Source: Propionibacteriaceae bacterium
GTDB lineage: Bacteria; Actinomycetota; Actinomycetes; Propionibacteriales; Propionibacteriaceae
Direction of reading: 5' to 3'
DNA: 8,219 nucleotides
Assembly: GCA_030538175.1 (NCBI GenBank)
Contig: JAUNUL010000130.1
Span: 1 to 8,219, forward strand
Shown: in pieces, positions 1-5,587 of the stretch
Layout of the letters: each line of letters begins with the position of its first letter
How positions within the stretch are numbered: the stretch's first letter is position 1
The notes under the pieces: model-generated
Seen by the model: the letters and a program-made list of their open reading frames with translations, nothing else
Databases searched by the model: none
What the model was told of the DNA's origin: nothing
Program-made: the position numbers and the translations under genes

Positions 1-5
1 CACGG

Positions 6-65
6 CAATCGGCCTCTCGGCAACCAGCCTCAGGACAATCGGCCTCGCAGCAGAGCGGCCTGGCT
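6..65. repeat. Degenerate 15-bp tandem repeat, about four units
   Basis: Four consecutive 15-bp units start at 6, 21, 36 and 51. Units 1 and 3 share CAATCGGCCTC exactly; unit 2 differs from that core at two positions (CAACCAGCCTC); unit 4 is more diverged. The block lies directly downstream of the rnhA stop codon (TGA on the minus strand at 65-67) and runs into the window edge, so its full length is unknown. Because 15 is a multiple of three, it could encode a pentapeptide repeat. On the plus strand, the frame through position 6 reads Gln-Ser-Ala-Ser-rich residues up to a TGA at 87-89, which could be the tail of a gene entering from the left and overlapping rnhA by about 25 bp. Other frames are also open, so I do not call a gene. 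Confidence 0.55.
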
Positions 66-1078
66 CAGGCCTCCGGCGTCCCCTGGTGAAAGCGCTGCTC
101 CCAGTTCTCCTGGCGGCGCACCCACAGTGACGTCCGCAACGCCGTCGTCCCGCCGGTGATGCTGCGCCACAGCAGCAGGATCTGGTCCGGCGACAGCCGC
201 TGGGCGTCGATGACCTCGCACTCGACCTCGTCGGCGAACGGCCCGATCGACGCCAGCATCTCCGCGCGGTTCCAGACGCGCCCCGATGAGCCGACCTCGT
301 ACCAGTCCGGATGCAGCAGGGCCGCGACCCGGCTGGGATCGCTGCGTACGTTCGAGCTCAACAGCGCCCGCTCGAGGCCGATCACGTGCTCGACGGCGGT
401 CACATCCGCATCGAGGCCGGGCACGTCCACCCGCCCGAACAGGTCGTCCGGGTCGGGATCGTCGACCGGTTCATCGCCCGGCAGGGCCAGATCGTCGAGG
501 TCGTCGTCCAGTTCGGGATCGGCGGGGTCGAGCGTGAACAGGACCTGGTCGGGTTCGGTCTGGCCGACGCGGAAGTCGTCGGCGTACGCCATCGCCGCGG
601 CCGGGGACTCCTCGGGCCCACCGAATCCGGGTCCGGTTTCAGGGTCGGCGCCCGCCTGGTACGCCGACGCCGCAGCCCTGGCCAGCCGGTCGGCCGCCTC
701 GTTGAGTTCATGGCCGGCGTGACCCTTGACCCAGGTGAACCTGACGTTGCGACCCGCCATCGCCGCGTCGAGCGCCTTCATGATCTCGACGTTGAGGACC
801 GGCTTGTTGTCGGCCTTGCGCCAGCCCTTGCGTTTCCAGCCGGCCATCCACTTGGTGATGACGTTGATCACGTACTGGCTGTCGCACAGGACTTCCAACG
901 GTTCGTCTGTGTTCGCGGTCTGCCGCAGCAGGTCGAGCACCGCCATCAGCTCGCCCATGTTGTTGGTCCCATGGGGCCAACCACCGGCGGCCCAGCAGGT
1001 GTCATCGACATACCACGCCCAGCCGGCGGGGCCGGGGTTGCCGAGGGCGGATCCGTCTGCGGCGGCGATGATCGTCAC
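65..1078 (-). CDS. rnhA: Ribonuclease HI fused to a C-terminal DUF4440/NTF2-like domain
   Basis: Endonuclease that cuts the RNA strand of RNA:DNA hybrids (R-loops, primer remnants) in the cytoplasm. Residues 1-135 are a classical type 1 RNase HI: the DEDD catalytic residues are visible as D8 (in DGSALGNPG), E43 (GEL), D66 (CDSQ) and D130 (NEAADRLA), with the flexible-loop histidine H120 and a basic protrusion around residues 76-93 (WMAGWKRKGWRKADNKPV) as in the E. coli enzyme. Residues about 145-225 form a strongly acidic, Pro/Asp-rich linker that is probably disordered. Residues about 226-337 resemble the DUF4440/SnoaL-type NTF2 fold (ALLSSN..., LLHPDWYEVGSSGRVWNR, ending in TSLWVRRQENWEQRFHQGTP). 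The start is GTG at 1078, supported by an AGGA Shine-Dalgarno eight bases upstream. At 337 residues it is about twice the length of a plain RNase HI. It lies 20 bp downstream of ypeA and is probably co-transcribed. RNase H function is near certain; the role of the second domain is unknown. Confidence 0.95.
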   Translation of the reverse strand: MTIIAAADGSALGNPGPAGWAWYVDDTCWAAGGWPHGTNNMGELMAVLDLLRQTANTDEPLEVLCDSQYVINVITKWMAGWKRKGWRKADNKPVLNVEIMKALDAAMAGRNVRFTWVKGHAGHELNEAADRLARAAASAYQAGADPETGPGFGGPEESPAAAMAYADDFRVGQTEPDQVLFTLDPADPELDDDLDDLALPGDEPVDDPDPDDLFGRVDVPGLDADVTAVEHVIGLERALLSSNVRSDPSRVAALLHPDWYEVGSSGRVWNRAEMLASIGPFADEVECEVIDAQRLSPDQILLLWRSITGGTTALRTSLWVRRQENWEQRFHQGTPEA

Positions 1079-1086
1079 GGGAGAGA

Positions 1087-1090
1087 TCCT
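1087..1090 (-). promoter_or_regulatory. Shine-Dalgarno of rnhA
   Basis: AGGA on the minus strand, eight bases before the GTG at 1078. It supports this GTG as the start and falls in the 20-bp gap after the ypeA stop, fitting translation of rnhA as the second gene of a shared transcript. Confidence 0.6.
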
Positions 1091-1098
1091 GCCACGGG

Positions 1099-1563
1099 TC
1101 AGGTGGTGGAGCTGCCGCGCTCGCGGGCGGCATTCAGGTCGTCGTCGAAGAACCGACCGAGCACGAGCACGTCCTGGTCGGCGTACCCCAGCCGCTCATA
1201 GAACGCCCGCACGCCCGCATTGCCTGCCCGGATCATCAGCTGGATCTTGGGTACCCCAGCGTCGACCAGCCAATCCTCCGCCGCACGCATCAGCTGGGTG
1301 GCGATGCCAGCGCCGCGCTGATCCGGGGTGACTGCCAGATAATAGACCCAGCCCCGGTGCCCGTCGTGACCCACCATCACGGTCCCGCGAACCTCACCAG
1401 CACCAGCCGCACGATCCGTGGCGACCAACACTGTCGATGCCGGACCGGCCAGGGCCCGGTCGAGGTCGGCGTACGGATCATTCCACGGCCGGGTCAGTCC
1501 GGCCTCGCTCCAGAGCGCCACGATGGCGTCCCGCTGGGCAGTGGTGGCGTGCGCGATCCTCAC
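1099..1563 (-). CDS. ypeA: GNAT family acetyltransferase, YpeA type
   Basis: Predicted acetyl-CoA-dependent N-acetyltransferase; the acceptor substrate is not known for this subfamily. The 154-residue protein carries the YpeA hallmarks in order: RPWNDP (residues 25-30), the GHDGHRGWVYYLAV strand (65-78), the pyrophosphate-binding motif A loop QRGAGIA (82-88), FYERLGY (121-127) and DVLVLGRF (131-138). The family usually ends shortly after this last motif; here a short polar tail ending in SSTT follows. The start is GTG at 1563. No Shine-Dalgarno is present, but a TACGCT -10 box ends six bases before the GTG, so a leaderless transcript is likely. It is the first gene of a probable two-gene unit with rnhA, and is divergent from the thioesterase gene. 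The family call is strong by motif resemblance to E. coli YpeA; the function remains general. Confidence 0.93.
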   Translation of the reverse strand: MRIAHATTAQRDAIVALWSEAGLTRPWNDPYADLDRALAGPASTVLVATDRAAGAGEVRGTVMVGHDGHRGWVYYLAVTPDQRGAGIATQLMRAAEDWLVDAGVPKIQLMIRAGNAGVRAFYERLGYADQDVLVLGRFFDDDLNAARERGSSTT

Positions 1564-1569
1564 CGCATC

Positions 1570-1575
1570 AGCGTA
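1570..1575 (-). promoter_or_regulatory. Putative -10 box of a leaderless ypeA-rnhA transcript
   Basis: TACGCT on the minus strand fits TANNNT and is followed by exactly six bases (GATGCG) and then the GTG start of ypeA. That spacing would place the transcription start on the start codon. There is no Shine-Dalgarno for ypeA and no clear -35 hexamer. Inferred from sequence only. Confidence 0.45.
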
Positions 1576-1591
1576 GGGGCAGCCGCACGGT

Positions 1592-1606
1592 CCGGGATCA
1601 TCCTGG
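1592..1606. promoter_or_regulatory. Dyad in the ypeA/thioesterase divergent promoter, possible operator
   Basis: A 15-bp dyad CCGGGATCATCCTGG has arms CCxGGAT/ATCCxGG around a central C at 1599, with one mismatched pair (1594/1604). It sits almost exactly midway between the two opposing -10 boxes (1570-1575 minus, 1620-1625 plus), where both -35 regions would overlap. A protein bound here could affect both transcripts. The arms are short, so chance occurrence in GC-rich DNA is possible. Confidence 0.3.
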
Positions 1607-1619
1607 TCGGCGGCCCGTT

Positions 1620-1625
1620 TAGGGT
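1620..1625 (+). promoter_or_regulatory. Putative -10 box of a leaderless thioesterase transcript
   Basis: TAGGGT on the plus strand fits TANNNT (and the actinobacterial TAGRRT form) and is followed by six bases (GGTGGC) and then the ATG at 1632. The same bases could instead serve as a weak Shine-Dalgarno (AGGG, seven bases before the ATG), so a leadered transcript cannot be excluded. No good -35 hexamer is seen. Confidence 0.4.
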
Positions 1626-1631
1626 GGTGGC

Positions 1632-2432
1632 ATGTTCCGGATCCCTGGCCAGCCCGATGCCTACTATCGCCGCTTGGACGAGATCACCTTCGTCCCCACT
1701 CTGCACACCCAGGGCGCCTGGCGTGAGGATGAGCAGCACATGGCCCCGGTGGGTGGGCTGTTGGCCCACTGCATCGAGGTCCACGACCCCCGCCCGGACC
1801 TGCAGCTGTCCCGGATCTCCTATGACATCCTCGGCATGATCCCGTTGCAGCCCACGGTCGTCGAGGTCCGGACTCTGCGCCCGGGCCGGTCGATCGAGTT
1901 GGTCGAGGCCGTGGCCACCATCGAGGGGCGCCCGCGGGTCAGCGCGCGGGCCTGGCGGCTCGCTGAGTTCGCCTCCGAGGAGGTCGCCGGGCACGAGATC
2001 GAGCCGATGCCCGCCCCGGTGGACGTGCCGGTGTGGGAGGTCGAGGACCTGTGGGGTGGTGGCTACATCGACGGCGTCGAGTTCCGCAGTGCACCGGACC
2101 GGCGGCCGGGCCGCTCCCGCACCTGGCTGCGGACCGGCGTACCCCTGGTCCTCGACGAGGTCTCCACCCCGACCGCGCATTTCCTGCGCCTGGCCGACAC
2201 CGCCAACGGGGTGGCGACGCGCCTGGCGCCCAGTGAGTGGGCGTTCCCGAACGTCGACATGACCATCCACCTGCACCGCGAGCCTGTCCCGGGCTGGATG
2301 GGGCTCGACACCCATGTCACGATCGGGCCCCGCGGCCACGGGCTGACCTCGGCGACCATCCACGATGAACACGGCCCGGTCGGGACGATCCAGCAGATGC
2401 TGACGGTGCGCCCCGCCCGACAGCCGAGCTGA
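1632..2432 (+). CDS. Acyl-CoA thioesterase family protein, double hotdog
   Basis: Predicted to hydrolyse an acyl-CoA thioester to free acid and CoA in the cytoplasm; chain-length preference cannot be read from the sequence. The 266-residue protein has the tandem hotdog layout of the TesB-like superfamily. The N-terminal hotdog (about 1-115) includes the helix motif PVGGLLAHCIE (39-49), followed by a strand-rich stretch with RISYDILGMIPLQP and RTLRPGRSIELVEA. A linker (about 115-150) leads to a C-terminal hotdog with SEWAFPNVDMTIHLHREP, GWMGLDTHVTIGPRGHG and the closing DEHGPVGTIQQMLTVRP typical of the family. It starts at ATG 1632, six bases after a TAGGGT box, and ends with TGA at 2430-2432. 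It is divergent from ypeA and convergent with the M13 peptidase gene. Family assignment is by motif resemblance; the physiological substrate is unknown. Confidence 0.88.
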   Translation: MFRIPGQPDAYYRRLDEITFVPTLHTQGAWREDEQHMAPVGGLLAHCIEVHDPRPDLQLSRISYDILGMIPLQPTVVEVRTLRPGRSIELVEAVATIEGRPRVSARAWRLAEFASEEVAGHEIEPMPAPVDVPVWEVEDLWGGGYIDGVEFRSAPDRRPGRSRTWLRTGVPLVLDEVSTPTAHFLRLADTANGVATRLAPSEWAFPNVDMTIHLHREPVPGWMGLDTHVTIGPRGHGLTSATIHDEHGPVGTIQQMLTVRPARQPS

Positions 2433-2530
2433 GCCCGCCCGACCAGACCGGGTGAGCGGAACCGCTTCCCCGACCGGATCGGGCTGAGCAAGCCGCAAAC
2501 CAGACCTGCTGAGCGAGCTGCTACCAGATC
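2430..2530. repeat. Imperfect intergenic repeats between convergent gene ends
   Basis: The 88-bp convergent gap and the two flanking stop codons contain four copies of TGAGC (2430, 2453, 2485, 2510), alternating with four copies of an ACCxGAyC core (2442, 2473, 2499, 2523). Spacings are 23-32 bp, so the array is degenerate rather than exact. The first TGAGC includes the thioesterase stop codon and the last ACCAGATC lies in the 3' end of the peptidase gene, so the array covers both gene ends. Confidence 0.45.
2469..2483. terminator. Possible hairpin terminator shared by convergent genes
   Basis: CCCGA (2469-2473) and TCGGG (2479-2483) can form a five-pair stem with a five-base loop, between the two convergent stop codons. 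There is no T-run on either side, so it is a weak candidate for intrinsic termination. Confidence 0.25.
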
Positions 2531-4515
2531 GTCACACGCTCGGCCGGGTCGAGCCACAGCTCGTGCTCCGGCGTCACATCGAACGCAGCATAGAAGTCAT
2601 CCATGTTGCGCACGATCTGGTTGCACCGGAACTCGTTCGGTGAGTGCGGGTCGGTGGCCAGCCGCTGCTTGACCATCTCCGGGCGGAACTTCGCCTGCCA
2701 GATCGCGCCCCAGGACAGGAACAACCGCTGCTCACCGGTCAACCCGTCGATCTCGGGGACGTCCTGGCCGGCGGTGGCGATCCGCCAGGCCTTCAGCGCG
2801 ATGCCGATCCCGCCGAGGTCGCCGATGTTCTCGCCGATCGTGAGCTCGCCATTGACCCGCTGCCCGTCGGCTCCCTCGGGGGAGAGCGCCGCATACTGAT
2901 CCACGAGCTTCGCGGTGCGTTCGGTGAACGCGGCCCGGTCGGCGTCGGTCCACCAGTTCCGCAGGCGCCCGTCGCCGTCACAGGTCGAGCCCTGGTCGTC
3001 GAAGCCGTGGCCGATCTCGTGACCGATCACCGCGCCGATCGCGCCATAGTTCACCGCGTCATCGGCGGCATCGTTGAAGAACGGCGGCTGCAGGATCGCA
3101 GCCGGGAACACGATCTCGTTGCGCAGCGGGTGATAGTACGCATTCACCGTCTGCGGGGTCATGAACCATTCGTCGAGGTCGACCGGCTTGAGCGCCTTGT
3201 CGACCTCCTGGGCCAGATCGAACCGGTTGCTGGCGATGACGTTGCCGATGAGGTCACCGGCGTCGATGGCCAGCGTCGAGTAGTCCTTCCACTTGTCGGG
3301 GAAGCCGATCTTGGGGGTGAACCGGGAGAGCTTGTGCAGCGCTTCGGCGCGGGTTTCCTCCGTCATCCAGTCGAGCTCGCTGATTGACTGGCGATAGGCC
3401 TCGATCAGGTTCGCGACCAGCTCGTCCATGCGCAGCTTGGCGCAGGGGCTGAAGTGCTGCTCGACATAGATCCGGCCAACGGCCTCACCGAGTGCCCCCT
3501 CGACCAGGGCGACCCCGCGCTTCCAGCGTTCGCGGTTGGTCGGCACACCGCTCAGGACCGTGCCATAGAACCGGAACCGCTCGGCGACGAAGGCTTCGCT
3601 CAGATAGGGCGAGAGGCTGGACACCAGCGCGAACCGGGCCCAGTCCCGCCAAGCCACGAGGCGATCGGCGGTGATGAGTTCGGCAACCCCGGTGACGAAC
3701 GACGGCTGGGCGTTGACGACTTCGGCGAGGGCGGCGGCGTCGATCCCGGCGCCAGCCAGGAACTCGGCCCAGTCGATCCCGGGCGCGGCGGCGGTGAAGT
3801 CAGCCCAGGTCTGCAGGTTGTACATCTGCTGCAGATCCCGCGTCCGCACCTTGTCCCAGTGCACCGCGGCGATCGCGGTTTCGAGTTCGATCACGCGGTC
3901 GGCTGCCGCGGCCGGGTCCTCGACCCCCAGCAGCTCGAACGTACGCCGCACATGGTCGGCGTACTCACGCCGGATCTCGGCGTGGGTTTCCTCGCGGTAG
4001 TAGCTCTCATCCGGCAGACCCAGCCCGGACTGGCCGCTGAACAGCAGGGCCCGCTCCGGGGCGCCCGGGTCGGCATCGGAGCCGAAGTTTAGAATGCTGC
4101 GTACGCCGATCCCGAGCCAGGTGCCGAGCAGCCGGGACAGAGCCGCGGGGGAGTCGACCCGGTCGACCAGCTCGAGCCAGGGCGTCAGCGGGCTCGCGCC
4201 GTGTTCCTCGACGCGAGCCGTGTCCATGAAACTGGCATAGAGGTCAGCGATGCGGGCCTCGTCAGACCCGGCGTCGTCCGAGCCGGCCTTGTCTGAGGAC
4301 AGGCCGGTGATGATGTCGCGGACCGCGGCCTCCGCTTCGTCGCGCAGGGTCAGGAAGGCACCCGCCCCCGGTTTGTCCGCGTCGATCTCCGCCGTGGCCA
4401 GCCAGGTGCCGTTGACGTGGCGAAAGAGGTCGTCGCCCGGGCTGATCGTGCGGTCGAAGTCGGCGAACGTCAGGGCCGGGGCCGCCGCTGCAGGGTCGGT
4501 GAAATCTGTGGTCAC
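2521..4515 (-). CDS. pepO: M13 family zinc metallopeptidase, PepO/neprilysin type
   Basis: Zinc endopeptidase that cleaves oligopeptides. At 664 residues it matches bacterial M13 enzymes. The N-terminal M13 domain starts with the typical SPGDDLFRHVNGTWL. The catalytic half has the substrate-binding NAYY (N458-Y461), the HEIGH zinc motif (H499, E500, H503), the third zinc ligand E562 with D566 in GENIGD, and H624 and R630 in DPHSPNEFRC. The 63-residue spacing from the first histidine to E562 and the six-residue H-R spacing match neprilysin (H583/E646, H711/R717), so all catalytic residues appear intact. It ends in RVTIW, close to the family's usual VW terminus. No signal peptide or N-terminal membrane helix is visible, so a cytosolic PepO-like location is inferred. 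The start is GTG at 4515, with a weak AGG nine bases upstream overlapping the rarD stop. It follows rarD at 10 bp and is likely co-transcribed. The gene symbol is by family only. Confidence 0.95.
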   Translation of the reverse strand: MTTDFTDPAAAAPALTFADFDRTISPGDDLFRHVNGTWLATAEIDADKPGAGAFLTLRDEAEAAVRDIITGLSSDKAGSDDAGSDEARIADLYASFMDTARVEEHGASPLTPWLELVDRVDSPAALSRLLGTWLGIGVRSILNFGSDADPGAPERALLFSGQSGLGLPDESYYREETHAEIRREYADHVRRTFELLGVEDPAAAADRVIELETAIAAVHWDKVRTRDLQQMYNLQTWADFTAAAPGIDWAEFLAGAGIDAAALAEVVNAQPSFVTGVAELITADRLVAWRDWARFALVSSLSPYLSEAFVAERFRFYGTVLSGVPTNRERWKRGVALVEGALGEAVGRIYVEQHFSPCAKLRMDELVANLIEAYRQSISELDWMTEETRAEALHKLSRFTPKIGFPDKWKDYSTLAIDAGDLIGNVIASNRFDLAQEVDKALKPVDLDEWFMTPQTVNAYYHPLRNEIVFPAAILQPPFFNDAADDAVNYGAIGAVIGHEIGHGFDDQGSTCDGDGRLRNWWTDADRAAFTERTAKLVDQYAALSPEGADGQRVNGELTIGENIGDLGGIGIALKAWRIATAGQDVPEIDGLTGEQRLFLSWGAIWQAKFRPEMVKQRLATDPHSPNEFRCNQIVRNMDDFYAAFDVTPEHELWLDPAERVTIW

Positions 4516-4525
4516 CCTGCCCAGC

Positions 4526-5437
4526 CTAGCCAGCCGCCGAGGGCGCCTGCCTGGACCGGCGTGCGGCCATGATCGCCTGCACCGAGATCACCATCAGTGC
4601 CACCCAGACGAGGGTGAAGCCGACCCAGCGGCCGGTCGACATGGCCTCGCGGAAATAGAAGACGCCCAGCAGGAACTGCATGGTCGGCGCCAGATATTGC
4701 GTCAACCCGATCAGGCTGAGTGGGATGCGCTGTGCGGCGTACGCGAACAGCAACAGGGGCACGGCCGTGACCACACCCGAACACGCAAGCAGCAGGTCAT
4801 AGCCGACCCCATGCTGCAGGAAGTCACCCTCCCCGCGGCTGGCCAGATACCCCAGGAAACCGATCGCCGGGATGGTCATCAGCGCGGACTCCGCGGTCAT
4901 CGAGACGATCGGCTCGACCTTGACGCGCTTCTTGATCACGCCATAGATCGTGAACGAGATCGCGAGCACCAGCGCGGCCCACGGCGGTTGCCCGTATTCG
5001 ATGGTGATGACCACCACCGCGACCGTCGCCAACCCGATCGCCGCCCATTGCAGGGGTGCAAGTCGCTCCTTGAATAGGAAGACGCCGGCCAAGATCGCCA
5101 ACAGGGGGTTGATGTAGTAACCCAGCGCGGCTTCCACCACGCGGCCGTTGTTGACCGCCCAGATGTAGACACCCCAGTTCAACGCGATGACGACCGACGC
5201 CAGGGTCAGCCGGATCAGCGTGCCGCGCCCGGAGATTTGCGCGCGCCAGCGGGTGCGGGCGAAGAGCAGGACCAGGATGACCCCGAACACCGTCGACCAG
5301 GCAATGCGGTGAGCGAGGATTTCGGGGGCAGTGCTGCGGGCCAGCAGCGGCCAGAAAATCGGCACGAGGCCCCACAGGGAATAGGCCCCCAGGGCGGCGG
5401 CCACGCCCATGTTGTGCGAACGGCGGTCAGGGATCAC
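4526..5437 (-). CDS. rarD: EamA family transporter RarD
   Basis: Integral membrane transporter of the drug/metabolite superfamily, with about ten hydrophobic helices in two EamA repeats; the substrate is not established. Family marks are the N-terminal GVAAALGAYSLWGLVPIFWPLL, EILAHRIAWS, ALNWGVYIWAVN, ALGYYINPLLAILAGVFLFKERL and, near the C-terminus, SLIGLTQYLAPTMQFLLGVFYFREAM. I chose GTG at 5437 (303 residues): a TACGCT box ends six bases upstream, and the resulting nine-residue lead before the conserved MGV region suits the family. A longer form from GTG at 5470 (314 residues, no good Shine-Dalgarno) and a shorter one from ATG at 5410 are possible. It heads a probable two-gene unit with the M13 peptidase and is divergent from glgP. 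The C-terminal tail is basic (RRSRQAPSAAG). Confidence 0.94.
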   Translation of the reverse strand: MIPDRRSHNMGVAAALGAYSLWGLVPIFWPLLARSTAPEILAHRIAWSTVFGVILVLLFARTRWRAQISGRGTLIRLTLASVVIALNWGVYIWAVNNGRVVEAALGYYINPLLAILAGVFLFKERLAPLQWAAIGLATVAVVVITIEYGQPPWAALVLAISFTIYGVIKKRVKVEPIVSMTAESALMTIPAIGFLGYLASRGEGDFLQHGVGYDLLLACSGVVTAVPLLLFAYAAQRIPLSLIGLTQYLAPTMQFLLGVFYFREAMSTGRWVGFTLVWVALMVISVQAIMAARRSRQAPSAAG

Positions 5438-5443
5438 CGATTG

Positions 5444-5449
5444 AGCGTA
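5444..5449 (-). promoter_or_regulatory. Putative -10 box of a leaderless rarD-pepO transcript
   Basis: TACGCT on the minus strand is followed by six bases (CAATCG) and the GTG at 5437. Hexamer and spacing are the same as at ypeA. This is the main reason for preferring the 5437 start, because the longer form from 5470 would begin upstream of this box. No convincing -35 was found. Confidence 0.45.
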
Positions 5450-5529
5450 TCCCTCGCCATCGCTTGCCACAGCGAGCAGTCCCGCTGGGTGATTCCCAAC
5501 CGGCGGCCAGTCCTGTGGGTATTCCTTTT

Positions 5530-5552
5530 TTGACAGCTCCTTGGACTAGCCT
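5530..5552 (+). promoter_or_regulatory. Putative glgP promoter elements
   Basis: A perfect TTGACA -35-like hexamer (5530-5535) follows a T-run, and TAGCCT (5547-5552) fits a TANNNT -10 box. The spacer is only 11 bp, well short of the usual 16-18, so they may not act together; the 17-bp position holds only CTCAGG-like sequence. If TAGCCT is the -10 box, the mRNA would carry a leader of roughly 30 bases ending in the strong Shine-Dalgarno. Confidence 0.3.
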
Positions 5553-5574
5553 CAGGGGGAACCCGTCACCGCTC

Positions 5575-5580
5575 GGAGGA
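5575..5580 (+). promoter_or_regulatory. Strong Shine-Dalgarno of glgP
   Basis: GGAGGA lies seven bases before the ATG at 5588, the best ribosome binding site in the window. It fixes the glgP start despite the long non-conserved N-terminal extension that results. Confidence 0.8.
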
Positions 5581-5587
5581 CAAGAGA

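Noticed and set aside
311..1201. 296-residue plus-strand frame opposite rnhA
   Set aside because: Antisense to a complete RNase HI with all four catalytic acids. It also runs into the ypeA coding region and has no family resemblance.
2456..2467. AGCGG-AA-CCGCT inverted repeat as a terminator stem
   Set aside because: The full stem would leave a two-base loop, and the feasible four-pair form is too short to support termination by itself.
1560..2498. 312-residue open frame on the minus strand across the thioesterase gene
   Set aside because: Rich in Arg, Gly, Asp, Pro and Val with no known motif. The plus-strand gene has clear hotdog motifs and a plausible start signal.
2644..4092. Long plus-strand frames opposite the M13 peptidase gene
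   Set aside because: The minus strand encodes a peptidase with all catalytic residues at the right spacing; the plus-strand frames are GC-driven shadows with no motif.
5526..5531. T6 run as the end of a terminator
   Set aside because: No GC hairpin precedes it on the plus strand and no plus-strand gene ends there. It is better read as the T-rich lead of the TTGACA hexamer.
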